Shown: positions 24,813 to 32,726 of the stretch, one piece after another
How the letters are laid out: each line of letters starts with the position of its first letter
Numbering within the stretch: the stretch's first letter is position 1
NCBI GenBank assembly: GCA_030535235.1
Contig: JAUNCL010000026.1
Coordinates: 1 to 33,737 of the forward strand
Reading direction: 5' to 3'
DNA length: 33,737 nt
Source: Bacillota bacterium
GTDB lineage: Bacteria > Bacillota > Clostridia > Oscillospirales > Oscillospiraceae
Made by a program: the position numbers and the translations under genes
Notes under the pieces: generated by a model
What the model was told of the DNA's origin: nothing
The model's database searches: none
The model's input: only the letters and a program-made list of their open reading frames with translations

Positions 24813-24872
24813 GGGGTACCTCCAGGCAGGGAGTCTGCTATCATTCTAACACAGGGGAAGAATTTCTCACAG

Positions 24873-24931
24873 AACCCTTTCACCCTATAAACGTTTCAGA
24901 TAACGGTTTCTTGGCAGATTTTTTGAAGAAA
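24873..24931 (-). promoter_or_regulatory. Upstream region of the ECF sigma operon, homologous to that of the SLH gene
   Basis: Aligns without gaps to 22934-22992 (43 of 59 identical). It lies 60 bases before the sigma start. Likely carries the sigma factor's own promoter; the exact -35 and -10 boxes cannot be fixed from two sites. Confidence 0.6.
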
Positions 24932-25021
24932 ATGAGATTTGTGCAGGTCGCATAAGATAAGATGAAATGTTTTGGATACTATGTGGAAGGAGAGCGGAGG
25001 AGAAGTGCCCACAATCTTCTG

Positions 25022-25050
25022 TTGACACGGTAGTATTATTTACATATAAT
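25022..25050 (+). promoter_or_regulatory. Consensus promoter of the toxin-antitoxin pair
   Basis: Perfect TTGACA (25022-25027), 17 bases, perfect TATAAT (25045-25050). The start codon follows 33 bases later behind AAGGAGGG. Confidence 0.9.
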
Positions 25051-25083
25051 AAAATTAAAATTTGACTATAAGGAGGGAGCGCA

Positions 25084-25350
25084 ATGAATATCCGACCCTC
25101 TGCTGCGATCCGGCAGAATTACAATGAGATCGCTGAACTTTGCCGAAAATCCATGGAGCCGGTGTATCTCACCAAGAACGGTGAGGGAGATTTGGTGGTC
25201 ATGGATATTGAAAGCTTTACCCGCCGTGAAAAAATGCTTCAACTGCGGGAAAACCTTCTTGCCGTTGAGGAAGACCGGGCGGTGGGAAGAACCGGCTGTA
25301 CGATAGAAGAACTGGATGCCTTCCTTGATGGGATTCTGAGCGAGGAGTAA
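25084..25350 (+). CDS. Antitoxin, Phd/YefM family
   Basis: An 88-residue DNA-binding antitoxin. The N-terminal Phd/YefM fold is visible as RPSAAIRQNYNEIAELC, then PVYLTKNGEGDLVVMDIESF, the usual sheet that dimerises and binds the operator. The C-terminal helix (about 58-88), which in this family wraps the toxin, is acidic. It is three bases from the toxin start, antitoxin first, as is standard. Its GC content is lower than its flanks, in keeping with a mobile TA module. Confidence 0.88.
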   Translation: MNIRPSAAIRQNYNEIAELCRKSMEPVYLTKNGEGDLVVMDIESFTRREKMLQLRENLLAVEEDRAVGRTGCTIEELDAFLDGILSEE

Positions 25351-25353
25351 GGG

Positions 25354-25659
25354 ATGAAATATCAGGTCATCATTTCTGACCGTGCAAAAGAAATGCTGGG
25401 AAGGCATATCCGCTTTCTTGCCCAGGTCAACCAATCTGCTGCGGCAAAGCTGAAAAAACGTCTGGTGGATGAAATTCGTTCCCTTCAGGAACTCCCGCAT
25501 CGGTACCCCTTTTTTAACGAAGCCTATGTCCCTGCAAACAGATACCACAAACTGTATGTGGAAAACTGGTATCTGATCCTTTACCAAATTAAAGATGGAA
25601 CCGTCTATGTGGACTGGATCGTTGACTGCCGACAGGATTATGGATGGCTGCTGAAATAA
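25354..25659 (+). CDS. Toxin, RelE/ParE superfamily
   Basis: A 101-residue basic protein of the RelE/ParE fold: start KYQVIISDRAKEML, middle SLQELPHRYPF, end YVENWYLILYQIKDGTVYVDWIVDCRQDY. RelE members cut mRNA on the ribosome and ParE members block gyrase. The Phd/YefM partner favours the RelE type, but catalytic residues are too variable to decide. Confidence 0.85.
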   Translation: MKYQVIISDRAKEMLGRHIRFLAQVNQSAAAKLKKRLVDEIRSLQELPHRYPFFNEAYVPANRYHKLYVENWYLILYQIKDGTVYVDWIVDCRQDYGWLLK

Positions 25660-25690
25660 GGAACCAGTTCCGCCACGTTGTGTTTTTCTG

Positions 25691-25730
25691 AAAAACGGAC
25701 CGCTGCTCGAAAAAGAGCGGCGGTCCGTTT
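25691..25730. terminator. Bidirectional terminator between the toxin and the second anti-sigma gene
   Basis: A 14-pair stem (25695-25708 with 25715-25728), 6-base A-rich loop, A-run before and T-run after. Confidence 0.88.
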
Positions 25731-25775
25731 GTTGTCAGGTTGGGATGGATCATATGGAGGCTTCCCGCTCCTTGT

Positions 25776-26426
25776 TCACTGGCTGATGATTTGAAGAACG
25801 CTCAACGACCCGTTGATGCTGCCCCCCGTTTCGGACTGGATACGGACGCAGTAGGTGCCGTTTCCGGGGTCCTCGTAGGTCCCGCTTCCAGTTTCACCGG
25901 GCTCCACCAGAATGAGGTCGGTGACCCGCTTCTGTCTGCCGATCCATCGGAACCTGGAAAGGTACACATAGCAGGCGTCGGTCCCGTTGTTCTGGAAGGA
26001 ATAGCGCAGGAGGTTTCCATTTTCCTCGACGCAGATGAAAGGCTCGCTGGTGTAAAACCCGCTCCCCACGCCGCTGAGCTGAATGGTCAAGTCCTGGGAA
26101 GGATGGGCGAAACCGATGACCTCATAGCCCATATAGTTCGCCAATGCGGCCCGGGCAGAGGGACTGGCAATCAGGACAGTGCCGCCCATCAGACCCAGGA
26201 TCAGCAGGAAGCAGGCCGCGGTTTGCAGAGCCTTCTGCCACCGGGGGCGGTGGACTTTTTTGGCCAGGTGGGCGGGATTTTTCAGAAATTTTCGTTCCCA
26301 CTTCTGGTAAGCCGGGGAAAAGGGGGGAGGCTCCGGGACGTCGGCCAGGCGCTGGGCGTCGTCGGCCTCTGCGGCCCGGAGGAGAGACTGGCGAAGCAGG
26401 CGTTCTTCCTGAGACAGATTCTTCAT
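25776..26426 (-). CDS. Single-pass membrane protein, probable anti-sigma factor, copy 2
   Basis: 216 residues, paralogous to the protein at 23666-24298: cytosolic part with AYQKWERKFLKNPAHLAKK, membrane segment about 66-88, extracellular domain about 123-216 with Cys132 and Cys152 (again 20 apart) and EDPGNGTYCVRI. The start is the ATG at 26426, which overlaps the sigma stop as ATGA; the frame opens further upstream but inside the sigma gene. No secreted copy follows it, unlike the first operon. Anti-sigma function is inferred from gene order and topology. Confidence 0.72.
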   Translation of the reverse strand: MKNLSQEERLLRQSLLRAAEADDAQRLADVPEPPPFSPAYQKWERKFLKNPAHLAKKVHRPRWQKALQTAACFLLILGLMGGTVLIASPSARAALANYMGYEVIGFAHPSQDLTIQLSGVGSGFYTSEPFICVEENGNLLRYSFQNNGTDACYVYLSRFRWIGRQKRVTDLILVEPGETGSGTYEDPGNGTYCVRIQSETGGSINGSLSVLQIISQ

Positions 26427-26941
26427 GGTTGGTATCCCTCCTCGATGAGTATTTCCTGGAGAAGCTTGCGCCCCCGCCAGATCCGGGTGCGGACCGCCCC
26501 GGGGGACAGCCCCAGGTGGCTGGCGATGGCCTGGTCGCTCCACTCCAGCACGAATTTCAGTTCCAGAATGCTTCGGTATTGGGGCGGCATGGCGCGGATG
26601 ATCTCCACAATGTCCCTGTGTCCGCTGTCGTCCTGGGTGGGAAGATCCCAGTCCGGGTCCAGTGCCGTGTACCGGGTCTCCTTATTGTGCAGGGAAAACA
26701 CGGCGTTTTTCACCACCACCCGCATCCAGGCCAGGCGCTTGTTGGCCGGGACCTGAAAGAAGGTCTCCGCGTGCTGGACGCAGGACAGCCAGGTGGTTTG
26801 CAGGGCGTCCTCCGCCTGGGTGGGATCGTGGAGCAAAGACAGGGCGTAGCGGTACAGTTTGGTCTTGTTGGCCTCATAGAACAGGACAAACCGGGCCTTG
26901 TTCTGGGGTGTTTCCAAGTCGGTCAGCAGCATGGGAAGCAT
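26423..26941 (-). CDS. ECF-type RNA polymerase sigma factor, copy 2
   Basis: 172 residues, with region 2 (RYALSLLHDPTQAEDALQ) and region 4 (MPPQYRSILELKFVLEWSDQ, then AVRTRIWRGRKLL). It is paralogous to copy 1 over its full length, but the recognition helix differs (SPGAVRTRIWRG versus PVTTVSSRISRG), so promoter choice may differ. CGGAGGTG lies before the ATG. Its upstream sequence does not align with the block shared by copy 1 and the SLH gene, which also suggests a separate regulon. Confidence 0.9.
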   Translation of the reverse strand: MLPMLLTDLETPQNKARFVLFYEANKTKLYRYALSLLHDPTQAEDALQTTWLSCVQHAETFFQVPANKRLAWMRVVVKNAVFSLHNKETRYTALDPDWDLPTQDDSGHRDIVEIIRAMPPQYRSILELKFVLEWSDQAIASHLGLSPGAVRTRIWRGRKLLQEILIEEGYQP

Positions 26942-27011
26942 GGGGCGTCACCTCCGGAGATGGGTTTCTATTAAATAGATGATTTCAAGGTGGGATTTGT
27001 CACAAACGCAT

Positions 27012-27058
27012 GAAAAACAGAAAGGGACCCTTCCCGGCGGACGGGAAGGGTCCTTTGT
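27012..27058 (-). terminator. Terminator of valS
   Basis: Arms 27021-27036 and 27042-27055 pair over about 15 bases with one bulged base; on the minus strand it is followed by TTTCTGTTTTT. Confidence 0.85.
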
Positions 27059-27078
27059 GCTTGAATCCGTTTTTGCTG

Positions 27079-29715
27079 TTACAGGTTCTTCTCCTGCTCC
27101 TCCAGCTGTGCGACGAGGGCGGCCAGCTTTTCGGCGCGCTCCTTCTCGGCGTTCACCACGTTCTCGGGGGCCTTGGCCAGGAAGCCGGGGTTGGAGAGCT
27201 TCTTCTCCAGCTTTTCCAGCTCGCCCCGGTTCTTTTTCAGCTCCTTGGCGATGCGGGCCTTCTCCTTCTCCAGGTCCACCAGCTCGGCCAGAGGCATAGA
27301 GATCTTGGCCACGTGGGTGACCACGGTGACTTCGCCCTTGGTCTCCTCCTTCTGGGTCACCACGGATACGTCGCTGGCGTATCCCAGGCGCTTGAGGAAG
27401 GGAATCCCGGCGGTAAAGATCTCGCCCTCGGCGGTGGCGATGGTCAGGTGGGCCTTCTTGGAGGGAGGCACATTCATCTCGGAGCGGCGGGCACGGACGG
27501 CCTTGACGGCGTCCATCAGCATCTCCACAGCCTTCTCCTCCTGGGGGAAGGCCAGGTCAGCCCGGTATTCCGGCCACTGCTGGAGCATCAGGAACTTCTT
27601 CTCGCAGTTGGCCTCGTGGGGCAGAGCCTGCCAGATCTCCTCGGTGAGGAAGGGCATGAAGGGGTGCAGCAGCTTCAGAATGTCAGTGAGGACATAGCAC
27701 AGGACCTGCTGGGCCTGGACCTTGGCGGCCTCGTCCTCCCCCTGGAGGCGGGACTTGGTCATCTCGATATACCAGTCGCAGTAGGTGTCCCAGATGAAGT
27801 CATAGATCTTCTGGGCGGCCACACCCAGCTCGTAGTGATCCATGTTCTCGGTGACCTCGGCGATGACGGTGTTCAGCTTGGACAGAATCCACTTGTCCTC
27901 CAGCTCCAGCTTCTCGGGCAGGGCGTTCTCCTCGATGGTCAGGTTCATCATCAGGAAGCGGGAGGCGTTCCAGATCTTGTTGGCGAAGTTCCGCATGGCC
28001 TCGCAGCGCTCGGTGTAGAAGCGCATGTCGTTGCCGGGGCTGTTGCCGGTGATCAGGTTGAAGCGCAGGGCGTCGGCGCCGTACTGCTCGGCCATCTCCA
28101 GGGGGTCGATGCCGTTGCCCAGGGATTTGGACATCTTGCGGCCCTTGTCGTCCCGGACCAGGCCGTGGATGAAGACGGTGTGGAAGGGGGTCTTCTTGGT
28201 CTGCTCGCAGCCGGAGAAGATCATCCGGGCCACCCAGAAGAAGATGATGTCATAGCCGGTGACCAGCACGTCGGTGGGGTAGAAGTAGTCCAGATCCTCG
28301 GTGTTCTCGGGCCAGCCCAGGGTGGAGAAGGGCCACAGAGCGGAGGAGAACCAGGTGTCCAGCACGTCGGGGTCCCGCTGGATGTGGGCAGAGCCGCACT
28401 TTTCGCACTTGGTAGCGTCGGTGCGGGAGACGGTCATGTGGCCGCAGTCGTCGCAGTACCACACGGGGATCTGGTGGCCCCACCACAGCTGACGGGAGAT
28501 GCACCAGTCGTGGACGTTCTCCATCCAGTTCAGATAGGTCTTGGAGAAACGGTCGGGGACGAACTTGGTCTCGCCCTCTTCCACCACCCGGATGGCCTCC
28601 TCGGCCAGGGGCTTCATCTTCACGAACCACTGGGCGGAGATGATGGGCTCCACGTCGTTGTGGCAGCGGTAGCAGGTGCCCACGTTGTGCTGGTGGTCCT
28701 CGATCTTCTCCAGCAGGCCAAGGGCTTCCAGGTCGGCGATGATGGCCTTGCGGGCCTCATAGCGGTCCATGCCCTGGTACTTGCCGCCCAGCTCGTTGAC
28801 CTTGCCGTAGTCATCCAGGACCCGGATGGACTCCAGGTTGTGGCGCAGGCCCACCTCGAAGTCGTTGGGGTCGTGGGCGGGGGTCATTTTCACGCAGCCG
28901 GTGCCGAAGTCCATCTCCACGTACTCGTCGGCCACGATGGGAATTTCGCGGTCCATCAGGGGCAGGATGCAGGTCTTGCCCACGATGTCCTGGTACCGCT
29001 CGTCGTTGGGGTTCACAGCCACGCCGGAGTCGCCCAGCATGGTTTCGGGACGGGTGGTGGCCACGATGACATAGCGGCCTTCCTCGCCGGCGATGGGGTA
29101 CTTGATGTGCCACAGCTTGCCGGGCTTGTCCACGTACTCCACCTCGGCGTCGGACAGAGCGGTGACGCAGTTGGGGCACCAGTTGATGATGCGGGAGCCC
29201 TTGTAGATCAGGCCCTTTTCATACAGCTCGCAGAAGGTCTCCCGGACGGCCTTGGAGCAGCCCTCGTCCATGGTGAACCGGGCCCGGTCCCAGTCGCAGG
29301 AGGCGCCCATCTTCTTCTGCTGGGCCACGATGCGGTTGCCGTAGGTGTTCTTCCAGTCCCAGACCCGTTCCAGGAACTTCTCCCGGCCCAGGTCGTAGCG
29401 GGTGAGGCCCTCCTTGACCCGCAGCTCCTCCTCCACCTTGATCTGGGTGGCGATGCCGGCGTGGTCGGTGCCGGGGACCCACAGGGCGGCGTAGCCCTGC
29501 ATCCGCTTGAAGCGGATCAGGATGTCCTGGAGTGTGCAGTCCATGGCGTGGCCCATGTGGAGCTGACCGGTGACGTTGGGGGGCGGCATGACGATGGTGT
29601 AGGGCTTCTTTTTGGCGTCCCGGACGCCGGCGAAGCACTTGTTCTCCTCCCACTGGGCATAGATGCGGCCTTCCACCTCGCGGGGGTCATAGACCTTGGG
29701 TAATTCTTTTCTCAT
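27079..29715 (-). CDS. valS: Valyl-tRNA synthetase
   Basis: Charges tRNA-Val in the cytosol. At 878 residues it is full length for a Firmicute ValRS. The class I signatures are HMGH (53-56) and KMSKS (527-531), with the editing domain between them (about 190-340). The C-terminal 70 residues form the coiled-coil arm typical of ValRS, rich in Lys, Glu and Leu. The start has GGAGG nine bases upstream. It lies behind a Val-type T-box and a small membrane protein gene, likely in one transcript, so its expression should respond to uncharged tRNA-Val. Confidence 0.97.
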   Translation of the reverse strand: MRKELPKVYDPREVEGRIYAQWEENKCFAGVRDAKKKPYTIVMPPPNVTGQLHMGHAMDCTLQDILIRFKRMQGYAALWVPGTDHAGIATQIKVEEELRVKEGLTRYDLGREKFLERVWDWKNTYGNRIVAQQKKMGASCDWDRARFTMDEGCSKAVRETFCELYEKGLIYKGSRIINWCPNCVTALSDAEVEYVDKPGKLWHIKYPIAGEEGRYVIVATTRPETMLGDSGVAVNPNDERYQDIVGKTCILPLMDREIPIVADEYVEMDFGTGCVKMTPAHDPNDFEVGLRHNLESIRVLDDYGKVNELGGKYQGMDRYEARKAIIADLEALGLLEKIEDHQHNVGTCYRCHNDVEPIISAQWFVKMKPLAEEAIRVVEEGETKFVPDRFSKTYLNWMENVHDWCISRQLWWGHQIPVWYCDDCGHMTVSRTDATKCEKCGSAHIQRDPDVLDTWFSSALWPFSTLGWPENTEDLDYFYPTDVLVTGYDIIFFWVARMIFSGCEQTKKTPFHTVFIHGLVRDDKGRKMSKSLGNGIDPLEMAEQYGADALRFNLITGNSPGNDMRFYTERCEAMRNFANKIWNASRFLMMNLTIEENALPEKLELEDKWILSKLNTVIAEVTENMDHYELGVAAQKIYDFIWDTYCDWYIEMTKSRLQGEDEAAKVQAQQVLCYVLTDILKLLHPFMPFLTEEIWQALPHEANCEKKFLMLQQWPEYRADLAFPQEEKAVEMLMDAVKAVRARRSEMNVPPSKKAHLTIATAEGEIFTAGIPFLKRLGYASDVSVVTQKEETKGEVTVVTHVAKISMPLAELVDLEKEKARIAKELKKNRGELEKLEKKLSNPGFLAKAPENVVNAEKERAEKLAALVAQLEEQEKNL

Positions 29716-29751
29716 GTGTGTTCCTCCTATGGTATTGAGACAAAAATCTCA

Positions 29752-30279
29752 TCAGAATTCTTGAATGGGAAGCTGGGTGTGCTGACCGATGAAGGATTTG
29801 AAAAACAGGTCGTCGCCCTCAAGAAAACCCTTCCGGTCGATGATGACGCCATGCCCGGCGTCGAAGAACAGGACGTACCAGTTCTGGTCACAGACCACGG
29901 CGAAGATCTGCTCGTAGGAATACCGCTGCTCTCCGGCCTCGGTGGTGCAGATGATCTCATCGTCGTCGAACGCATAGGTACACTCCCGCATACCCCGCTG
30001 GAGCTGCTGCCGGGAGGAGCGGAGCTGGAAGGATTTCCAGCCAATGCCTCCTAACAGCAGGATGACGCCGTACAGGAGCAGCAGATTGCTGACCATGGGC
30101 GAGACATTGTGGAGCAGCGCGCCGGCCACCAGACCGATCAAGCCCAGGACATAGCACAGCAGCCGGGTGACCTGGGACTTTTTCTTGCGTACGCTCTTTT
30201 CCGCCAGCTCGTTCAGGGCTGCCAGGGCGCTGCGGTCGTAGGTCGTTTTGTTGACAAAGGGGTAGAGTGATTCGCTCAT
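29752..30279 (-). CDS. YcxB-like membrane protein
   Basis: 175 residues. Two adjacent membrane segments (about 40-80) follow a short cytosolic N-terminus. The C-terminal part (about 100-165: TYAFDDDEIICTTEAGEQRYSYEQI...) matches the YcxB-type C-terminal domain, whose function is unknown. AAGGAGG precedes the ATG. It lies between the T-box and valS with 36 bases to valS, so it is probably co-transcribed and under T-box control, an unusual place for such a gene. Confidence 0.75.
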   Translation of the reverse strand: MSESLYPFVNKTTYDRSALAALNELAEKSVRKKKSQVTRLLCYVLGLIGLVAGALLHNVSPMVSNLLLLYGVILLLGGIGWKSFQLRSSRQQLQRGMRECTYAFDDDEIICTTEAGEQRYSYEQIFAVVCDQNWYVLFFDAGHGVIIDRKGFLEGDDLFFKSFIGQHTQLPIQEF

Positions 30280-30307
30280 AAGCGCCTCCTTTTAGGGTCC
30301 GAAAAAT

Positions 30308-30561
30308 AAAAAACACCCCAAATCCCTGCATAGGGACTCAGGGCGAAATGATTTCCGCGGTACCACCTGAATTCGGGCTGTTGAAAACGGCCCGCACTTC
30401 TTTTCCCGTAACGGGGGAATCCGGCCTGCCGTACTGGTGGGTTCCGACAGACGGCTCCGGGACGACCTTCCGCGCCGCCGGGGAGAGACTTGCACCCACC
30501 GTCTCCTCTCTGAGCCCCAACGCCTCGCGTACTCCTTCCCATCTTTGCCTTTCTCACAATT
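30308..30561 (-). promoter_or_regulatory. T-box riboswitch, valine type
   Basis: A tRNA-sensing leader. On the minus strand the conserved antiterminator stretch AGGTGGTACCGCGGAAAT is at 30351-30368; its UGGU would pair with the ACCA end of uncharged tRNA. Stem III with CCCGTTACGGG (about 30405-30418) and the distal Stem I element GGTGGGTGCAAG (about 30490-30503) are visible. The likely specifier is GTC (30464-30466) in the GAAG-GTC-GTCCCGGAGC context, a valine codon. The terminator pairs 30333-30345 with 30314-30326 (13 pairs) and is followed by TTTTTT (30313-30308). Confidence 0.92.
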
Positions 30562-30567
30562 AAAAAT

Positions 30568-30596
30568 AGTATAAAAAAACTTGGGGAGATTGTCAA
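30568..30596 (-). promoter_or_regulatory. Promoter of the T-box/valS operon
   Basis: Minus-strand TTGACA (30591-30596), 17 bases, TATACT (30568-30573); the start near 30561 fits the T-box 5' end. Confidence 0.88.
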
Positions 30597-30713
30597 GGGG
30601 GAATTCCTGACGTTCCACTGAACGCAAGGAGGTTTCACCAAGCGTTGAAACGGGCAGAGAGATATGGTATCATAACAGAACGATAACTCGGAATTTGTGG
30701 AGGGACGACAGAA

Positions 30714-30908
30714 ATGAAAAAGTATGAATATGTTTCCGTGCATATCGGCAAATTTGTTGGTGCAAAGTCAGAGGAGCATCGGCAGATAATTAATGAATAT
30801 GCAGCAAAGGGCTATCGCTATGTTGGATACATTCCGACGAATATCAGTGACTATGGAAAAATCAAGGACATGGATTTGATTTTTGAGTTGGACGAGTCGG
30901 ATTTTTAA
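30714..30908 (+). CDS. Small DUF4177-like protein
   Basis: 64 residues beginning MKKYEYVSVHIGKFVG, followed by a helix (EEHRQIINEYAAKGYRY) and a strand pair, the usual layout of DUF4177 proteins, which have no known function. GGAGG is at a good distance. The gene is much lower in GC than its neighbours, and its stop overlaps the stop of the dus gene on the other strand by three or four bases. Confidence 0.75.
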   Translation: MKKYEYVSVHIGKFVGAKSEEHRQIINEYAAKGYRYVGYIPTNISDYGKIKDMDLIFELDESDF

Positions 30909-31879
30909 CTTCTCTCACGGTTTGCCTGAAACTGTCCGCCGGGGATGAGGTCGTGGTCCCGGAAGAGGGCGTCGACGGCCAGTGTGTAGTCCGCCAGATT
31001 TTTCGCCTTTCGCATGGCCTTCAGGGGCTTTTCCGGCGCCTGGAACAGGGCGGACTGGTAGAACCACAGCTCCTTCATCTTCCCCAGCACGGGCCGGTCC
31101 CCGGACAGGGTCTCCCGGTAGCCCTCTACCAGACGGTCGTGGAAGAGCCGCAGCTCCTGCTTGTTCAGGGCGGGGCCGCCCTTCAGCTCCCGGACCAGGG
31201 CGGGGTTGGCCACCAGCCCCCGGCCCAGCATCACATGGCCGACGGTGGGGAAGGCCCGGGCAAAGTCCCGGCAGTCCTGGGGGGCGTTCAGATCCCCGTT
31301 GTAGCACAGGGGGAGGTGGGTGTGCTCCACGGCATAGGAGAAGTTGTCCATCCGCACCGGCTCCCGATAGAAGTCTGCCCGGATGCGGGGGTGGATGGTG
31401 AGCTCGTGGATGGGGTAGCGGTTGTACAGTTCCAGCAGGGCGGGCCACTCCTCGGGAGAGGATACTCCCACCCGGGTCTTGACGGAGATTCGGATGGTCA
31501 GATCGGCGGAAAAGATCCGGTCAAAAAAGTCCGCCATCTGCTCCGGCAGGGAGAGGAAACCGGACCCTTTCTTCTTGGAGACCACCGTGCCGGAGGGACA
31601 GCCCAGGTTCAGGTTTACCTCCCGATATTCAAAATCCTGGAGCATCCGGGCGGCGGGCAGGAAGGCCTCCGCCTGGTTGGTGAGAAGCTGGGGAATCACC
31701 GGAATCCCCTGGTTGTGCTCCGGCAGCATGTCGGCAAGGCCCCGGCCGGTCAGGGGACTGTCGGCGGTGGGGGCCCAGAAGGGGGTATAATAGGAGTCCA
31801 CGCCGGGAAACATGGAACAGTGGGCCGAGCGGTACACCCAGCCGGTGATGCCCTCCAGGGGCGCGAAGGAAACGGTCAT
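30905..31879 (-). CDS. dus: tRNA-dihydrouridine synthase
   Basis: A flavin enzyme that reduces uridine in tRNA D-loops. With the ATG at 31879 (GGGAGG upstream) it has 324 residues. The catalytic Cys94 is in NLNLGCPSG, the FAPLEGITGWVYR start is the FMN-binding strand, and the HPRIR stretch after ELTI is also typical. The FMN phosphate loop VMLGRGLVANPAL is intact. An in-frame ATG at 31906 has no ribosome binding site. Confidence 0.94.
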   Translation of the reverse strand: MTVSFAPLEGITGWVYRSAHCSMFPGVDSYYTPFWAPTADSPLTGRGLADMLPEHNQGIPVIPQLLTNQAEAFLPAARMLQDFEYREVNLNLGCPSGTVVSKKKGSGFLSLPEQMADFFDRIFSADLTIRISVKTRVGVSSPEEWPALLELYNRYPIHELTIHPRIRADFYREPVRMDNFSYAVEHTHLPLCYNGDLNAPQDCRDFARAFPTVGHVMLGRGLVANPALVRELKGGPALNKQELRLFHDRLVEGYRETLSGDRPVLGKMKELWFYQSALFQAPEKPLKAMRKAKNLADYTLAVDALFRDHDLIPGGQFQANRERS

Positions 31880-31957
31880 AGGAACCTCCCATGGGTTTGT
31901 TTGCATATATTATACAGGGACCCGGCCCGAAAGGAAAGGGGCAAACCCCTGTTTTCC

Positions 31958-31986
31958 TTGTCAAAACCTGGGGAAACGGATATAAT
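31958..31986 (+). promoter_or_regulatory. Promoter of the small coiled-coil protein gene
   Basis: TTGTCA (31958-31963), 17 bases, perfect TATAAT (31981-31986). Confidence 0.85.
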
Positions 31987-32032
31987 AGGACCATAAGGAC
32001 AAGAATACATCCATCGAAGGAGGTACACACAT

Positions 32033-32311
32033 ATGGCAGAATGGAAAGAGCTGAGCAGCAAGGCCAAGAATCTGACCCTGGCCGGCATCGGCAAGGCGAG
32101 AGATCTGGGCCAGAGCGCCAAGCTGAGCCTGGACAATGTCTCCGAGGAGGAGAACAGAAAGCGGGTCTATGCGGAGATCGGCAAGAAGTTCGTGGAGGCC
32201 AACCCCGCAGCCCCCGAGGGTTACGGCGCCCTCTATGACCAGCTGGCGGAGATCGAGAAGCGGATCAGCGCCAACAAGGCCCGCATCAACGAGCTGAAGG
32301 ACGAGACTTGA
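32033..32311 (+). CDS. Small coiled-coil protein, unknown function
   Basis: 92 residues, with no membrane segment and no signal peptide. The N-terminus (1-35) is a Lys/Ser/Leu-rich helix. The C-terminal half (YDQLAEIEKRISANKARINELKDET) has a heptad pattern and should form a coiled coil. A perfect AAGGAGGT ribosome binding site and a consensus promoter show that it is a real, probably well expressed gene. I do not recognise the family. Similar small proteins in Firmicutes often have a C-terminal zinc ribbon, absent here. Confidence 0.8.
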   Translation: MAEWKELSSKAKNLTLAGIGKARDLGQSAKLSLDNVSEEENRKRVYAEIGKKFVEANPAAPEGYGALYDQLAEIEKRISANKARINELKDET

Positions 32312-32320
32312 CCTGAACCA

Positions 32321-32347
32321 AAGGCCGGCACGTTTGTGCCGGCCCTT
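32321..32347 (+). terminator. Terminator-like hairpin after the small coiled-coil gene
   Basis: A GC-rich stem (32321-32331 with 32336-32347) around GTTT; the T-tract is poor. Confidence 0.6.
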
Positions 32348-32409
32348 GCAAAGTGCACGGCGTTGGGTGGAAAATTCCTGATGAACTGTGAAAAAAACGA
32401 AGGAATCCC

Positions 32410-32438
32410 TTGCAAAGCCTGCACTTTTGCATTATAAT
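32410..32438 (+). promoter_or_regulatory. Promoter of tRNA-Ala
   Basis: TTGCAA (32410-32415), 17 bases, TATAAT (32433-32438), 13 bases before the tRNA. Confidence 0.88.
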
Positions 32439-32451
32439 CATGCCGTAACAG

Positions 32452-32527
32452 GGGCCTATAGCTCAGTTGGGAGAGCGTACGGTTCGCATCCGTAAGGTCG
32501 TCGGTTCGATCCCGATTAGGTCCACCA
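32452..32527 (+). tRNA. tRNA-Ala (anticodon CGC)
   Basis: A complete 76-base cloverleaf with encoded CCA. The acceptor stem GGGCCTA/TAGGTCC holds a G3-U70 wobble, the alanine identity signal. The D-stem is GCTC/GAGC. The anticodon stem TACGG/CCGTA encloses the loop TTCGCAT, so the anticodon is CGC (reads GCG). The T-loop TTCGATC is standard. Confidence 0.95.
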
Positions 32528-32531
32528 AATC

Positions 32532-32576
32532 AAAAAATCCGAACCTGTATCCGATAGGGTGTGGGTTCGGATTTTT
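32532..32576 (+). terminator. Terminator of tRNA-Ala
   Basis: AAAAATCCGAACC (32533-32545) pairs with GGTTCGGATTTTT (32564-32576) around an 18-base loop, ending in a T-run. Confidence 0.9.
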
Positions 32577-32726
32577 GTTCAAAGGGAAGAGGGAAAGCAA
32601 GGCTCGTAGGTTTTCTGCCCCCGTCAGAAGAATCTGTGACTGTTGTAACACTTGAAATCAGCTATGTTGCAAACATCAAAACTGGAAGGTATAGTAAAAC
32701 AGAAGCAATACAACGAGGTGATGGAT

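Noticed and set aside
25776-26543. Longer start for the second membrane protein (255 residues)
   Set aside because: The extra 39 residues lie inside the sigma gene and look like out-of-frame sequence; the ATGA overlap marks the start at 26426.
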